64,000 nucleotides of DNA from Ignavibacteriota bacterium (GTDB lineage: Bacteria > Bacteroidota > Ignavibacteria > Ignavibacteriales > Melioribacteraceae). Numbering within the stretch: position 1 is the first letter of the stretch; the number at the start of each line of letters is the position of its first letter. Below are positions 28,305-36,797 of this stretch, in pieces. A program made the translations under genes and the position numbers. The notes below the pieces were generated by a model. The model searched no databases. It saw only the letters and a list, made by a program, of their open reading frames with translations, and was not told where the DNA came from. The DNA lies in NCBI GenBank assembly GCA_016716225.1, contig JADJWT010000001.1:4164501-4228500 (forward strand). Direction: 5' to 3'.

Positions 28305-29942
28305 CTAAATTCGCCAACCTTGAACAATAGGGAATCTTCTTCCGTAACCAAAAGATTTTTTTGTAACGCGCAAAGCCGGAGCCGATTGATTTCGCTTAAA
28401 TTCATTTCTATCAACTAAGTTTAAAATTTTCTTTACCAATTTTTCATCGCCGATAATTTCTGAAATTTCTTTGTACTCTTTGTATTCTTCTAAATATAAT
28501 TCAAGAATTTTATCCAATAAATCATATGGCGGAAGCGAATCAACGTCTTTTTGGTTAGGACTCAATTCTGCCGATGGAGCTTTTTGAATTATTTCTTGCG
28601 GAATTATTTCATCATTTCTGTTTATAAAATTTGCAATTTCATAAACTTCAGTTTTGTAAATATCAGCAATTACACCAATTGCTCCGTTCATATCTCCGTA
28701 AAGAGTTGCATAACCAACTGCCATTTCGGATTTATTTCCAGTTGTGCATAATAAATATCCAAACTTATTTGATAAAGCCATTAATAAAATTCCGCGAATT
28801 CTGGATTGAAGATTTTCTTCAGTCACATCCAGCTTTTTATTTAGAAACGATGGTTGAAGAACTTTTTTAAACTCATTAAATAAAGAACTAATAGAAATTT
28901 TTTCTGATGAGATGCCGAGATTTTGAATAAGTTTCTCTGAATCTTTAACACTTCCTTCGCTGGAAAATTCTGATGGCATCATAACAACATGAACATTTTC
29001 TTTCCCAAATGCTTGAACAGCTAAATATGTAACAACGGCAGAATCAATTCCACCGCTTAATCCAACTAAAGCTTTTTTAAATCCGGATTTTGATGCATAA
29101 TCTTTTAATCCCAAAACCAAAGAATTTATAACTTCTTCTCCGTAAGTTCCTTCAATATTTTTTATTTCGGAATAATTTTCATTTGTATCAAAAACAATAA
29201 AATCTTCTTCAAATGTTTTACCTATTTTTACCAATCTTCCATCTTTATCCAAACATAAACTTGCACCATCAAATATTAAATCAGTTTGGGCTCCAACACA
29301 TGAAACGTAAGCCAACGGGAGCTTATTTGTTTTTGTTAATACGGAAAGCATTTCGCGGCGTTCTTCCCTTCTTCCGTAATGATAAGGACTTGCGGAAATA
29401 TTAACCAAAATTGTTGAACCTTTATCAACTAGTCTTTGAACGGGATCTTTTTCATAAAGTCTGTGTTTCCAATAATCTGCATCATTCCAAATATCTTCGC
29501 AGATTGAGATTCCTAATTTTTCATCTTTAAATTTAAAAACGTGAACATCTTTTGCAGATTCAAAATATCTTACTTCGTCAAAAACATCATAATTTGGTAG
29601 AAGTGTTTTATTCTGCACAAATTGAATTTTTCCATCAAAACATAAAACCGCCGAGTTATACAAACCGGTTCCAACAAAATCAAATTCTTCCGTAATTGTA
29701 CCAAATATTAATCCAACACCATTTGTTTGCTCAGCAATTTCATTTGCGGCTTTTATGACTTCACTTCTAAATTCTGCTTTTTCTATCAAATCTTGTGGAG
29801 GATATCCGCACAAAGCTAATTCTGGACAAATTACCAAATCAACCCGAGCTTCAATTCCTTTTTTATATCCTTCTAAAATTTTTAATTTATTATAATCAAT
29901 TTTTCCAATAATAGAATTTATTTGGCACAAACCAATTTTCAT
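28305..29942 (-). CDS. nadE: Glutamine-dependent NAD+ synthetase
   Basis: A 545-aa two-domain enzyme. The N-terminal nitrilase-type glutaminase has the Glu-Lys-Cys triad in CPELALCGYPP (near 42), KTLLPNYDVFDE (near 113) and ISICEDIW (near 147). The C-terminal synthetase has the ATP pyrophosphatase loop GLSGGIDSA near 298 and CTTGNKSEMAVGYATLYGD. It amidates nicotinic acid adenine dinucleotide to NAD+ using glutamine. Normal length. It is 15 bases upstream of dsbD and may share a transcript with it. Confidence 0.93.
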   Translation of the reverse strand: MKIGLCQINSIIGKIDYNKLKILEGYKKGIEARVDLVICPELALCGYPPQDLIEKAEFRSEVIKAANEIAEQTNGVGLIFGTITEEFDFVGTGLYNSAVLCFDGKIQFVQNKTLLPNYDVFDEVRYFESAKDVHVFKFKDEKLGISICEDIWNDADYWKHRLYEKDPVQRLVDKGSTILVNISASPYHYGRREERREMLSVLTKTNKLPLAYVSCVGAQTDLIFDGASLCLDKDGRLVKIGKTFEEDFIVFDTNENYSEIKNIEGTYGEEVINSLVLGLKDYASKSGFKKALVGLSGGIDSAVVTYLAVQAFGKENVHVVMMPSEFSSEGSVKDSEKLIQNLGISSEKISISSLFNEFKKVLQPSFLNKKLDVTEENLQSRIRGILLMALSNKFGYLLCTTGNKSEMAVGYATLYGDMNGAIGVIADIYKTEVYEIANFINRNDEIIPQEIIQKAPSAELSPNQKDVDSLPPYDLLDKILELYLEEYKEYKEISEIIGDEKLVKKILNLVDRNEFKRNQSAPALRVTKKSFGYGRRFPIVQGWRI

Positions 29943-30221
29943 AAAATCGCATTTCCTAATTTGTGAAGTTGAAAAATATGCAACTATGTTTTTTTATACA
30001 ATTGGTTTTATAATAAGTTTTGTTTTCATAAGATATTTTTACATTGCAAAGTTTCGACGATTTTTGATTTTAGAATCATTTATTGATTTTTGCTTTGTTA
30101 AAAATGAAATTTTCGGTGAATCAGCATTTTTAATCGGTGAATGGCTTTGGATTTCAAGAATTTTATCAAACTTTTGATTAAATATTTCCGTCTAAAATTT
30201 TAGAAATTCAGAGAGACTAAA

Positions 30222-30695
30222 ATGGAAAAGAAATTATATCGATCAAGATCTAAAAAAGTAATTGCCGGAGTTGGCGGTGGTTTAGGAGATTATATCGGCG
30301 TTGATCCGGTAATAATTAGAATTCTTCTTATTCTATTTACAATTTTTAGCGGGTTTGGAATATTAGTTTATATCATTTTGTGGGTTGTAATTCAAGAAGA
30401 ACCATATGAAAAAATTGTTAATGAAAATAAAAATGTTCAGAATAATGCAGAAAATATTTCATCTGATATTCCGCCAGTTTCAAATTTCACACAAGAAAAT
30501 AAAGTAACTCCTGAAAATTCATCAAACAAAGGCAGAGTTATTTTTGGTGCAATTTTAATTGGTGTTGGATTAATGTTTTTATCAGAAAGATTTATTCCAT
30601 CTTTTGATTTTGAAGTATTGTTCATGTCGGCAATAATTTTATTAGGACTTTTTTTAATATTTAACTCTACAAATAAAACAGAGAAAAAAATATGA
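30222..30695 (+). CDS. PspC-domain membrane protein
   Basis: A 157-aa protein. The N-terminal PspC domain (residues 1-62) has LYRSRSKKVIAGVGGGLGDY, the VDPVIIRILLI segment and one membrane helix. A polar linker is followed by two more hydrophobic segments near the C-terminus (about 105-150) that resemble LiaI-type helices. PspC proteins take part in envelope stress sensing. The next gene, a LiaF-like protein, overlaps it by four bases (ATGA), so the two are coupled and probably act together at the inner membrane. Confidence 0.85.
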   Translation: MEKKLYRSRSKKVIAGVGGGLGDYIGVDPVIIRILLILFTIFSGFGILVYIILWVVIQEEPYEKIVNENKNVQNNAENISSDIPPVSNFTQENKVTPENSSNKGRVIFGAILIGVGLMFLSERFIPSFDFEVLFMSAIILLGLFLIFNSTNKTEKKI

Positions 30696-31597
30696 AATCA
30701 TCAAATTTATTTTGGGGATTCGCATTTATAACATTCGGCTCACTTTATTTACTAAACAGATATACATACATCGATATTGATTGGTATTATATTTGGGATT
30801 TGTGGCCAGTCGCAATTATTCTAATGGGAATTTCAATAATATTTAAAGGAACATTTATTAAGCCAGTAATTAGCGTAGTAATGGGAATAATTCTTGGGGT
30901 TTTTATATTTGGTTTAATAAATGACGCATTCGATTTTGATAATTACAGAGATTTCCAAAGAAAACACGTAAGAGAATATTCGGAAAATTTTTATAGAATT
31001 GATAACAACGATTCTATCAAACAAGTTAATTTAACAATTGCAGCCGGTGCCGGAAAATTTAATATTGAGAAAATTTCTGATGAATTGGTAAAAGGATTTT
31101 CATCGGGAAATATAGGAAAATATGAATTCACAAAAAGTCAAAATGATTCAACAATGCAAATTGATGTTCGGATGGAAGAAGTCGGTGCAAAAATTTTCGG
31201 GAAATATTCAAATGATTTTCAGCTAAGTTTAAACGAAAATCCCATTTATAATTTTGATTTACAAATAGGTGCAGCAAAATCATATTTTAATTTAATTCCA
31301 TTCAAAGTAAAAAATATTTCGTTAAAAACCGGAGCAACAGAAACAAAAATTAAATTAGGAAATAGATTTCCCGAAACTGATTTAAATGTAGAAATGGGAG
31401 CCGCATCCTTAAAAATTTATATTCCGCAAACTTCCGGATGTAAAATAACTGGAGAAATGGCTTTAGTTTCTAAAAATTTAGATGGATTTATTATTAATGG
31501 TTCAGATTATGTAACTGATAATTTTCAAACTGCTTCGGAAAAAATTTACATAAACGTGAACGGAGGTTTAGCATCTTTGGAAGTAAGTAAATATTAG
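30692..31597 (+). CDS. LiaF/DUF5668-like envelope stress protein
   Basis: A 301-aa protein. It begins with three or four short hydrophobic segments (residues 5-90: WGFAFITFGSLYLLNRY, DLWPVAIILMGISIIF, VVMGIILGVFIFGLI), typical of the DUF5668/LiaI-LiaF membrane region. A beta-rich C-terminal domain follows (LTIAAGAGKFNIEK, LQIGAAKSYFNLIP, VEMGAASLKIYIP) like the repeated strands of LiaF C-terminal or DUF4097 domains. Role inferred: membrane stress response together with the PspC protein encoded upstream. Confidence 0.8.
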   Translation: MKSSNLFWGFAFITFGSLYLLNRYTYIDIDWYYIWDLWPVAIILMGISIIFKGTFIKPVISVVMGIILGVFIFGLINDAFDFDNYRDFQRKHVREYSENFYRIDNNDSIKQVNLTIAAGAGKFNIEKISDELVKGFSSGNIGKYEFTKSQNDSTMQIDVRMEEVGAKIFGKYSNDFQLSLNENPIYNFDLQIGAAKSYFNLIPFKVKNISLKTGATETKIKLGNRFPETDLNVEMGAASLKIYIPQTSGCKITGEMALVSKNLDGFIINGSDYVTDNFQTASEKIYINVNGGLASLEVSKY

Positions 31598-31605
31598 ATT
31601 TTTTC

Positions 31606-32010
31606 TTAACCATTTTTTGATTTTGGTATTTTGACTTTTAACTTTTCATTTTTGATTTTTTTTGGTTTCCATAAATGCTTTTCCATATTAACATTTCCGG
31701 ATTTGGTAAATTCAATTCCCTCAAATTGTAACAACTCTTCCATTAAATTCGGATCACCAAAATGTAATTTTCCGGTTAATTCACCATTTCTATTTACAAC
31801 TCTATGACAAGGCAAACCGGAATCTTTAGCTCCATTTATTGCCCAGCCAACAGTTCTTGCAGATGATTTAATTCCACAAAATTCTGCAATTGCTCCGTAA
31901 GTTGTAACTTTTCCATAGGGAATTTTTGCAACAACTTTATAAACTTTATCAAAAAAATCTATTTTTCTTTTGCTACTTTTTTGTTTATCAAAATTTGTTT
32001 TTTTAGACAT
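31606..32010 (-). CDS. Single-domain MGMT-family protein
   Basis: A 134-aa protein consisting only of the alkyltransferase DNA-binding domain: KIPYGKVTTYGAIAEFCG, SARTVGWAIN, and the active-site motif PCHRVVNRNGEL near residue 67. The catalytic Cys is retained. Alkyltransferase-like proteins of this size usually have Trp here (PWHRV), while full-length Ogt/MGMT has an additional N-terminal domain. It could therefore be a minimal active alkyltransferase or a DNA-lesion sensor. The C-terminus is a Lys-rich tail. Convergent with the LiaF-like gene, eight bases apart. Confidence 0.82.
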   Translation of the reverse strand: MSKKTNFDKQKSSKRKIDFFDKVYKVVAKIPYGKVTTYGAIAEFCGIKSSARTVGWAINGAKDSGLPCHRVVNRNGELTGKLHFGDPNLMEELLQFEGIEFTKSGNVNMEKHLWKPKKIKNEKLKVKIPKSKNG

Positions 32011-32146
32011 TTTCTTTGATTCAATTTTTACATCATTCTTTATCTTATTCTTATTCTTAATCTATCTTTTAATCAGTTTCATAACAATATAGATAATTTA
32101 TAAGCAGAGTAAGTTTAAGAGTATTATTAAGATTAAGAAATTTTTA

Positions 32147-33251
32147 TTAAATATTCTGGGAAAATTCTAATAAAAATGCTTTCATAAACATATTTATATC
32201 GCCATCCATAACAGCTTGTGTGTTTGAAGTTTCAACATTTGTGCGATGATCTTTAACCATATTATATGGATGAAAAACATAAGACCTTATTTGACTTCCC
32301 CACTCAATTTTCATTTTGGTTTTTTCAGTTTCTTCATTTACAGCTTCTTGCTTTGCCAACTCCAACTGATAAAGTTTTGATTTTAAAAGTTTAAGAGCAT
32401 TAATTTTATTGCTTGATTGCGATCTTTCCGACTGACATGCAGCAACGGTATTTGTGGGAATGTGTGTAATTCTAACTGCAGTTTCAACTTTGTTTACGTT
32501 CTGTCCGCCTTTTCCGCCGGAACGATATGTATCAATTCTTAAATCAGCTGGATTTATTTCAATTTCGATTGAATCATCAACTTCCGGAATTACGAAAACA
32601 GAGGCAAAAGATGTATGTCTTCTTTTATTCGAATCGAACGGAGAAATTCTTACTAAACGATGAACACCATTTTCAGCCTTTGCATAGCCGTAAGCAAATT
32701 CCCCGGTAATTTCTAAAGTTGCACTTTTAATTCCGGCGCCTTCGCCCTCTAACATATCAATTAGTTTTGTTTGAAAATTATTCTGTTCTGCCCATCGTAA
32801 ATACATTCTGAAAAGCATTTCTGCCCAATCTTGAGATTCGGTTCCGCCAGCTCCTGAGTGAATTGTCATAATGCAATTTTTATCATCATCTTTTCCGCTT
32901 AACATACTTTTAAATTCTAAGCTGGAAATTTTTTCATCTAATTCCGAAATTTCTTTCTGTATTTCATCAAATAAAGATTCATCACTTTCTAGCTCAGCAA
33001 GTTCAATAAATTCGAAAAGATTTTTTTGTTTCTCCTTTAGCTTATCAAATTGTTCAACCCATATTTCTATTTTCTTAATTTCTTGCAATACATTTTGCGC
33101 ACTTTTCTGATCGTTCCAAAATCCATCTTTTTCAGTTTCTTTTTTTAATTCACTTATTTTATTTACTTTATTTGAAATGTCAAAGATAACCTCGTAATTT
33201 CTCTAATTTTTCATTCTGATCTTTTGCAAATTTCAATTGTTCTTCAAACAT
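32147..33251 (-). CDS. prfB: Peptide chain release factor 2, with programmed +1 frameshift
   Basis: Full-length RF2 of about 367 aa, encoded in two frames. Translation starts at the ATG at 33251 (GAGGAA upstream) and reads 23 codons ending RGYL. It meets an in-frame TGA at 33180-33182 and must shift +1 at CTT TGA C to continue with DISNKVNKISELKK. The downstream frame carries the SPF stop-recognition tripeptide in VRISPFDSNKRR and the GGQ peptidyl-hydrolysis motif in SGGKGGQNVNK. RF2 reads UGA and UAA. The frameshift is the classical autoregulatory switch. A start at the downstream internal ATG (33088) would lose the first 55 residues. Confidence 0.95.
33179..33185 (-). promoter_or_regulatory. 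prfB programmed frameshift site
   Basis: On the minus strand the sequence reads CGAGGT TAT CTT TGA C. An SD-like GAGGT stands just before the slippery CTT and the UGA stop is followed by C, as in known prfB sites. When RF2 is scarce, the ribosome slips by one base and completes RF2. Confidence 0.93.
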
Positions 33252-33373
33252 AATTTCCTCTTACGTTATTTTTATATTTTTAAAAATTTATTTCACAAAT
33301 TTTACTTTTCGATTAAATGAATTAACACAATTCTTGATATTTAGTAATTTCGATTAGTAATCTAAATATTAAA

Positions 33374-34294
33374 CTAAGCGATTGAACATAAAATTTTATC
33401 ACAAATTTTTTCAAGACTTTTTTCCGAAGATACATCAAACCATGTTATTCTATCATCTTTTCTAAACCAAGTAAGCTGACGTTTAGCATATCTTCGTGTA
33501 TTTCTTTTTATTAATTCTATTGCTCTTTCGAGTGAAATTTTATCTTCTAAATAATCAATAATTTCTTTATATCCAACTGTATTTAAGGAATTTAGACTTT
33601 TTCCATATCCCAAATTCAAAATTGATTTTACTTCATTTATCAGTCCGTTTTCTATCATTAAATCAACTCTTGCTTCAATATTTTTATATAAAATTTCTCT
33701 TTGCCAATTCAAACCTATTTGAATGAAATCCAAATTTAAATTTCTACTTTGAGAAATATGAAACTCCCAAATTGGTTTTCCAGTTAGATGAAAAACCTCG
33801 AGAGCGCGAATTATTCTTTTCCAATTTTGCGGAAGTAAATTTGAAGCAGTTTTTTCATCAATTTTATTCAACATTTCATAAAGATATTCATTCCCGAATT
33901 GTTTCCGTTTTTCTAATAATTCTGTTCTGTAATTTTCATCTATATCAACTTCATCAAAAATTCCATCAACAATTGCTTTAATGTATAATCCGCTTCCTCC
34001 AACAACAATTGGAATTTTATTTTGTTTGTGCAAATTATTAATTATTTCTAAACTGTCTTTTTCAAATTTGCTAACATTATATATTTCATCCGGATTTAAC
34101 TTATTGATAAAATGATGTTTAACCAAATTTAATTCAGTCTCGGTTGGTTTTGCTGTTCCTATATTTAATAGTTTAAAAATTTGCCGACTGTCGGCAGAAA
34201 TAATTTCGCTATTTAGTTTTTGTGCAAGTTTAATTCCCAAAGTGGTTTTTCCACTGCAAGTTGGACCAACAATAATTAAAACTTTTAGTTCCAA
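33374..34294 (-). CDS. miaA: tRNA dimethylallyltransferase
   Basis: A 306-aa MiaA. P-loop GPTCSGKTTLG at residues 9-19, the DSRQ motif in ISADSRQIFKLLNIGTAKP, and VVGGSGLYIKAIVDG. The C-terminal part has NTVGYKEI and RRYAKRQLTWFRKD. It adds a dimethylallyl group to A37 of tRNAs reading UNN codons. The codons for SADSRQ form a perfect GC-rich palindrome (34182-34196). The gene start overlaps the end of pcm by ten bases. Confidence 0.93.
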   Translation of the reverse strand: MELKVLIIVGPTCSGKTTLGIKLAQKLNSEIISADSRQIFKLLNIGTAKPTETELNLVKHHFINKLNPDEIYNVSKFEKDSLEIINNLHKQNKIPIVVGGSGLYIKAIVDGIFDEVDIDENYRTELLEKRKQFGNEYLYEMLNKIDEKTASNLLPQNWKRIIRALEVFHLTGKPIWEFHISQSRNLNLDFIQIGLNWQREILYKNIEARVDLMIENGLINEVKSILNLGYGKSLNSLNTVGYKEIIDYLEDKISLERAIELIKRNTRRYAKRQLTWFRKDDRITWFDVSSEKSLEKICDKILCSIA

Positions 34295-34917
34295 CCTTCT
34301 CTTCCAATTAAAGGAACAAAAGCAAAATTAGGAATTTCATCTGTAATAAAATTTTCGTCAGAAATTTTTTTCAGAATTTTTAATGATTGAGATGATTTAT
34401 CTCCAACCGGAATTACCAATCTTCCGCCAATTGCCAATTGTTTTTTAAGATTTTCTGGAATTGACGGACTTCCGGCAGTTACAATAATTCCGTTAAATGG
34501 AGAATGTTCATTCCATCCAATTGTTCCGTCGCCGCATTTGCAATAAACACGAATTGATTTTTCGTCAAACAAACTTTGTACTTTTTTATAGATTTGTTCA
34601 TTTCTTTCAATACTAAAAACTTGCATTCCCATTTGTTTTAAAATTGCAGCTTGATAACCTGAACCGGTCCCAATTTCCAAAACTTTATCATTCGGTTTTA
34701 ATTTCAAAGCTTCGGTCATTACCGCAACAGTATAAGGCTGCGAAATAGTTTGTCCGTATCCAATTGGTAAAGCAACATCTTTGTATGCATGCGAAATCAT
34801 TATTTGCTGAACAAAATCATGTCTAGGAACTGATAAAATTGCGGAAAGCACATTTATATCTCTAATACCTTTTTGTTTTAAGTTTTCAACTAATTCCGTT
34901 CGTTCAATTTCAAACAT
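34285..34917 (-). CDS. pcm: Protein-L-isoaspartate O-methyltransferase
   Basis: About 210 aa from the ATG at 34917. The open frame continues 20 codons upstream, but that extension is not family-like, whereas MFEIERTELVENLKQKGI is. Motifs: VPRHDFV, ALPIGYGQTISQPYTVAVM, the SAM-binding loop VLEIGTGSGYQAAIL, and IIVTAGSPSIPENLKKQL. It methylates isoaspartyl residues to repair aged proteins. The length is normal once the shorter start is used. Overlaps miaA. Confidence 0.9.
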   Translation of the reverse strand: MFEIERTELVENLKQKGIRDINVLSAILSVPRHDFVQQIMISHAYKDVALPIGYGQTISQPYTVAVMTEALKLKPNDKVLEIGTGSGYQAAILKQMGMQVFSIERNEQIYKKVQSLFDEKSIRVYCKCGDGTIGWNEHSPFNGIIVTAGSPSIPENLKKQLAIGGRLVIPVGDKSSQSLKILKKISDENFITDEIPNFAFVPLIGREGWN

Positions 34918-35033
34918 AATTACCCAAATTTTGAGCACAAAATTACAAAAAAATAAGTTGTCATCATGTTTTTTCAAATTAAATCTTTACATTTCGTTAC
35001 ACAAAAAACTTACTTATAAAATTGGATTAAATT

Positions 35034-35552
35034 ATGTTGGAAAATATTCTTGGTGCTCTTTTTATTATGGTTTTGCGAATGATGGATGTTTCATTTGGAA
35101 CTTTTAGAACAATTACAGTTGTTCAAGGTAAAAAATATTTAGCTGGAGTAATAGGATTTTGCGAAGTTCTGATTTGGATTTTTGGAATGAGATATATTTT
35201 TCAGCATTTGGATAACACTTATAATATGCTTGGTTATGCATTAGGTTTTGCTTTAGGAAATGTAATAGGTATAACACTTGAAGAAAAAGTTGCAATGGGC
35301 TATGTTCAAGTAAATATTATTTCAATGCATTTTGCAGAAAATATTGCAAATGAATTAAGAAAAGCTAAATTTGGAGTTACAATTCTTCCAGCTGAAGGTG
35401 GTTCCGGTGGAATGTCTCTATTAATAATTTTAATCAGAAGACGTGATTTAACAAAAGCTAGAAAAATTGTTGAAGAAATTGATAAAAATTGTTTCATTTC
35501 TGTTCAGCCATCAAGACCATATAGAGGTTTTATACATGGTTCAAGAAAATGA
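35034..35552 (+). CDS. DUF2179/DUF5698 (UPF0316-like) membrane protein
   Basis: A 172-aa protein. Three hydrophobic helices lie in residues 1-85 (LGALFIMVLRMMDVSFGTFR, GVIGFCEVLIWIFGMRYIF, LGYALGFALGNVIGITLEE). A soluble C-terminal domain of about 80 residues follows, ending in PSRPYRGFIHGSRK. The RMMDVSFGT motif and the EE at the end of helix 3 are typical of the UPF0316/DUF5698 family. Biochemical function unknown; the C-terminal DUF2179-like domain is shared with possible small-ligand-binding proteins. Divergent from pcm and followed by the tRNA pair. Confidence 0.8.
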   Translation: MLENILGALFIMVLRMMDVSFGTFRTITVVQGKKYLAGVIGFCEVLIWIFGMRYIFQHLDNTYNMLGYALGFALGNVIGITLEEKVAMGYVQVNIISMHFAENIANELRKAKFGVTILPAEGGSGGMSLLIILIRRRDLTKARKIVEEIDKNCFISVQPSRPYRGFIHGSRK

Positions 35553-35615
35553 TTTTTTCTATTGATAAAGAAAATAAACAATATTATATTTTGCACTCAG
35601 TTTTTTGATATTTTT

Positions 35616-35688
35616 GCGGGAGTAGCTCAGTTGGTAGAGCGCAACCTTGCCAAGGTTGATGTCGCGAGTTCGAGTCTCGTCTCCCGCT
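35616..35688 (+). tRNA. tRNA-Gly (anticodon GCC)
   Basis: Acceptor GCGGGAG/CTCCCGC, anticodon stem CAACC/GGTTG with loop TTGCCAA, and T-arm AGTTCGAGTCT. CCA is not encoded. First of a two-tRNA unit with tRNA-Cys. Confidence 0.95.
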
Positions 35689-35690
35689 CT

Positions 35691-35708
35691 AATCCACTTA
35701 GGTGGATT
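35691..35708 (+). terminator. Stem-loop terminator between tRNA-Gly and tRNA-Cys
   Basis: AATCCAC and GTGGATT pair around TTAG, followed by a T-rich run (TTCTTTTTT). It lies three bases after tRNA-Gly, so the two tRNAs may be separately transcribed or only partly read through. Confidence 0.65.
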
Positions 35709-35747
35709 TTCTTTTTTGTACTGTTCTTTTTTCAAAAATATTTGAAT

Positions 35748-35821
<74 letters not shown>

Positions 35822-35875
35822 CAAATTCATCTAACTTATTGTTTTATAAAGACTTACAGCTATTACAAATCCTAC

Positions 35876-35931
35876 GCGTGACAAAATCGTGCCATTTTAT
35901 TATTTTACTATAAGGAATTATAGGGTAATTT
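35876..35931 (+). repeat. Left copy of a terminal repeat, upstream of the recombinase stub
   Basis: It contains GCGTGACAAAATCGTGCCA, then AAGGAATTATAGGGTAATT directly before the recombinase ATG. It matches the right-end copy (46705-46761) over most positions. The block includes a partial dyad (TGNCA...TGCCA) and may be the recombinase promoter or an arm-type binding site. Confidence 0.55.
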
Positions 35932-36180
35932 ATGTCGACTCCAAGAGTTGGTTTAAGAAAAATCTCAAGAAAAAATAGCAAAGTTTATCAGATTGATTAC
36001 ACTATCAACGGAGTAAGAAAAAGAGAAATCGTTGGTACAAATAAGAACCAAGCTATTTTATATCAAGCAAAAATTCAAAATGATATAATGAATGGTATTC
36101 TTAATATTAGGCAAAAAGAGAGAATTGGTTTTAACAAATTAGGAAGCGCATCCCCGTCAATGTATAATGTCATAGCATAA
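35932..36180 (+). pseudogene. Tyrosine recombinase (integrase), N-terminal stub
   Basis: An 82-aa frame. The first 60 residues (VYQIDYTINGVRKREIVGTN, then LYQAKIQNDIMNGILNI) look like the N-terminal arm-binding region of phage-type tyrosine recombinases of about 400 aa. The rest, including the catalytic R-H-R-Y residues, is missing: after LGSASPS the frame stops. The following 287 bases (36181-36467) hold only short broken frames and no recognisable recombinase C-terminus. The position directly after tRNA-Cys supports the assignment. It cannot be catalytic. Confidence 0.65.
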
Positions 36181-36467
36181 AAGTTAACAAAAATATTTTA
36201 TTTGAAACAGAGTATTTAATTAAGTTTTGAAAGTTTGAAAACTTCACAACAAGTTGGTTCTTTTTCAGTAATCAGAATTGAAACTCGCAAAAATCTTTTC
36301 TGCTAATTATCTAAAAATTTAGAATGTAAAGGCAAAGACAATAGATGAAACTATTAACTCCCGCATTTGAACTTCAGTAACTGCTCATCGCATCGGCATT
36401 GATGTAGAGGAAGTTAATGGAAACCATGAAAGTATTATTGCCGTTATACTATCCGGGTTGCGAGTAA

Positions 36468-36797
36468 TTAAAAAGAAGTCAGAATAAATAATATTGGAAG
36501 TAACATTAAGGAACTTTTCCAGGAATTATTCGGATTAGTAATAATTGAAGCAATTGCAACTAGAATTGAATTCCATATTAAAATTCCTATTAGTGCAAAT
36601 GGGAAAAATATTAAAACCGATGAAATATGTAAATATTGTTTAATACTCGATACTGGAACTCCAGTAAACTGAAAAAGTATTCCGTCAATATTACCTAACA
36701 ATGAATATGTAACCATTGATGATATTACGATTAGAGTAATTCTAAATATTTTTCAGTCTTTCCAAACTTGCGGACTTATTATCGATTCAATTTTATT
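36468..36797 (-). pseudogene. Degenerate integral membrane protein (possibly Yip1-like)
   Basis: An 82-residue hydrophobic frame (36468-36716) continues in frame upstream through KIFRITLIVISS to a TGA, and beyond it through KIESIISPQVWKD, without a usable start codon. The broken sequence therefore looks like a small multi-helix membrane protein with a nonsense mutation and a lost start. SPQVW near the N-terminus and FALIGILIWNSILVAIASII hint at the Yip1 family, but this is weak. It directly follows the symporter gene. Confidence 0.4.

Noticed and set aside
29986..30177. 63-codon plus-strand frame between nadE and the PspC gene
   Set aside because: No ribosome-binding site; composition is that of AT-rich intergenic DNA and the residues (mostly F, I, Y) show no family pattern.
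36390..36480. Frame with TAHRIGIDVEEVNGNHES after the recombinase stub
   Set aside because: Preceded by stops and not matching the recombinase catalytic region; no identity could be assigned.
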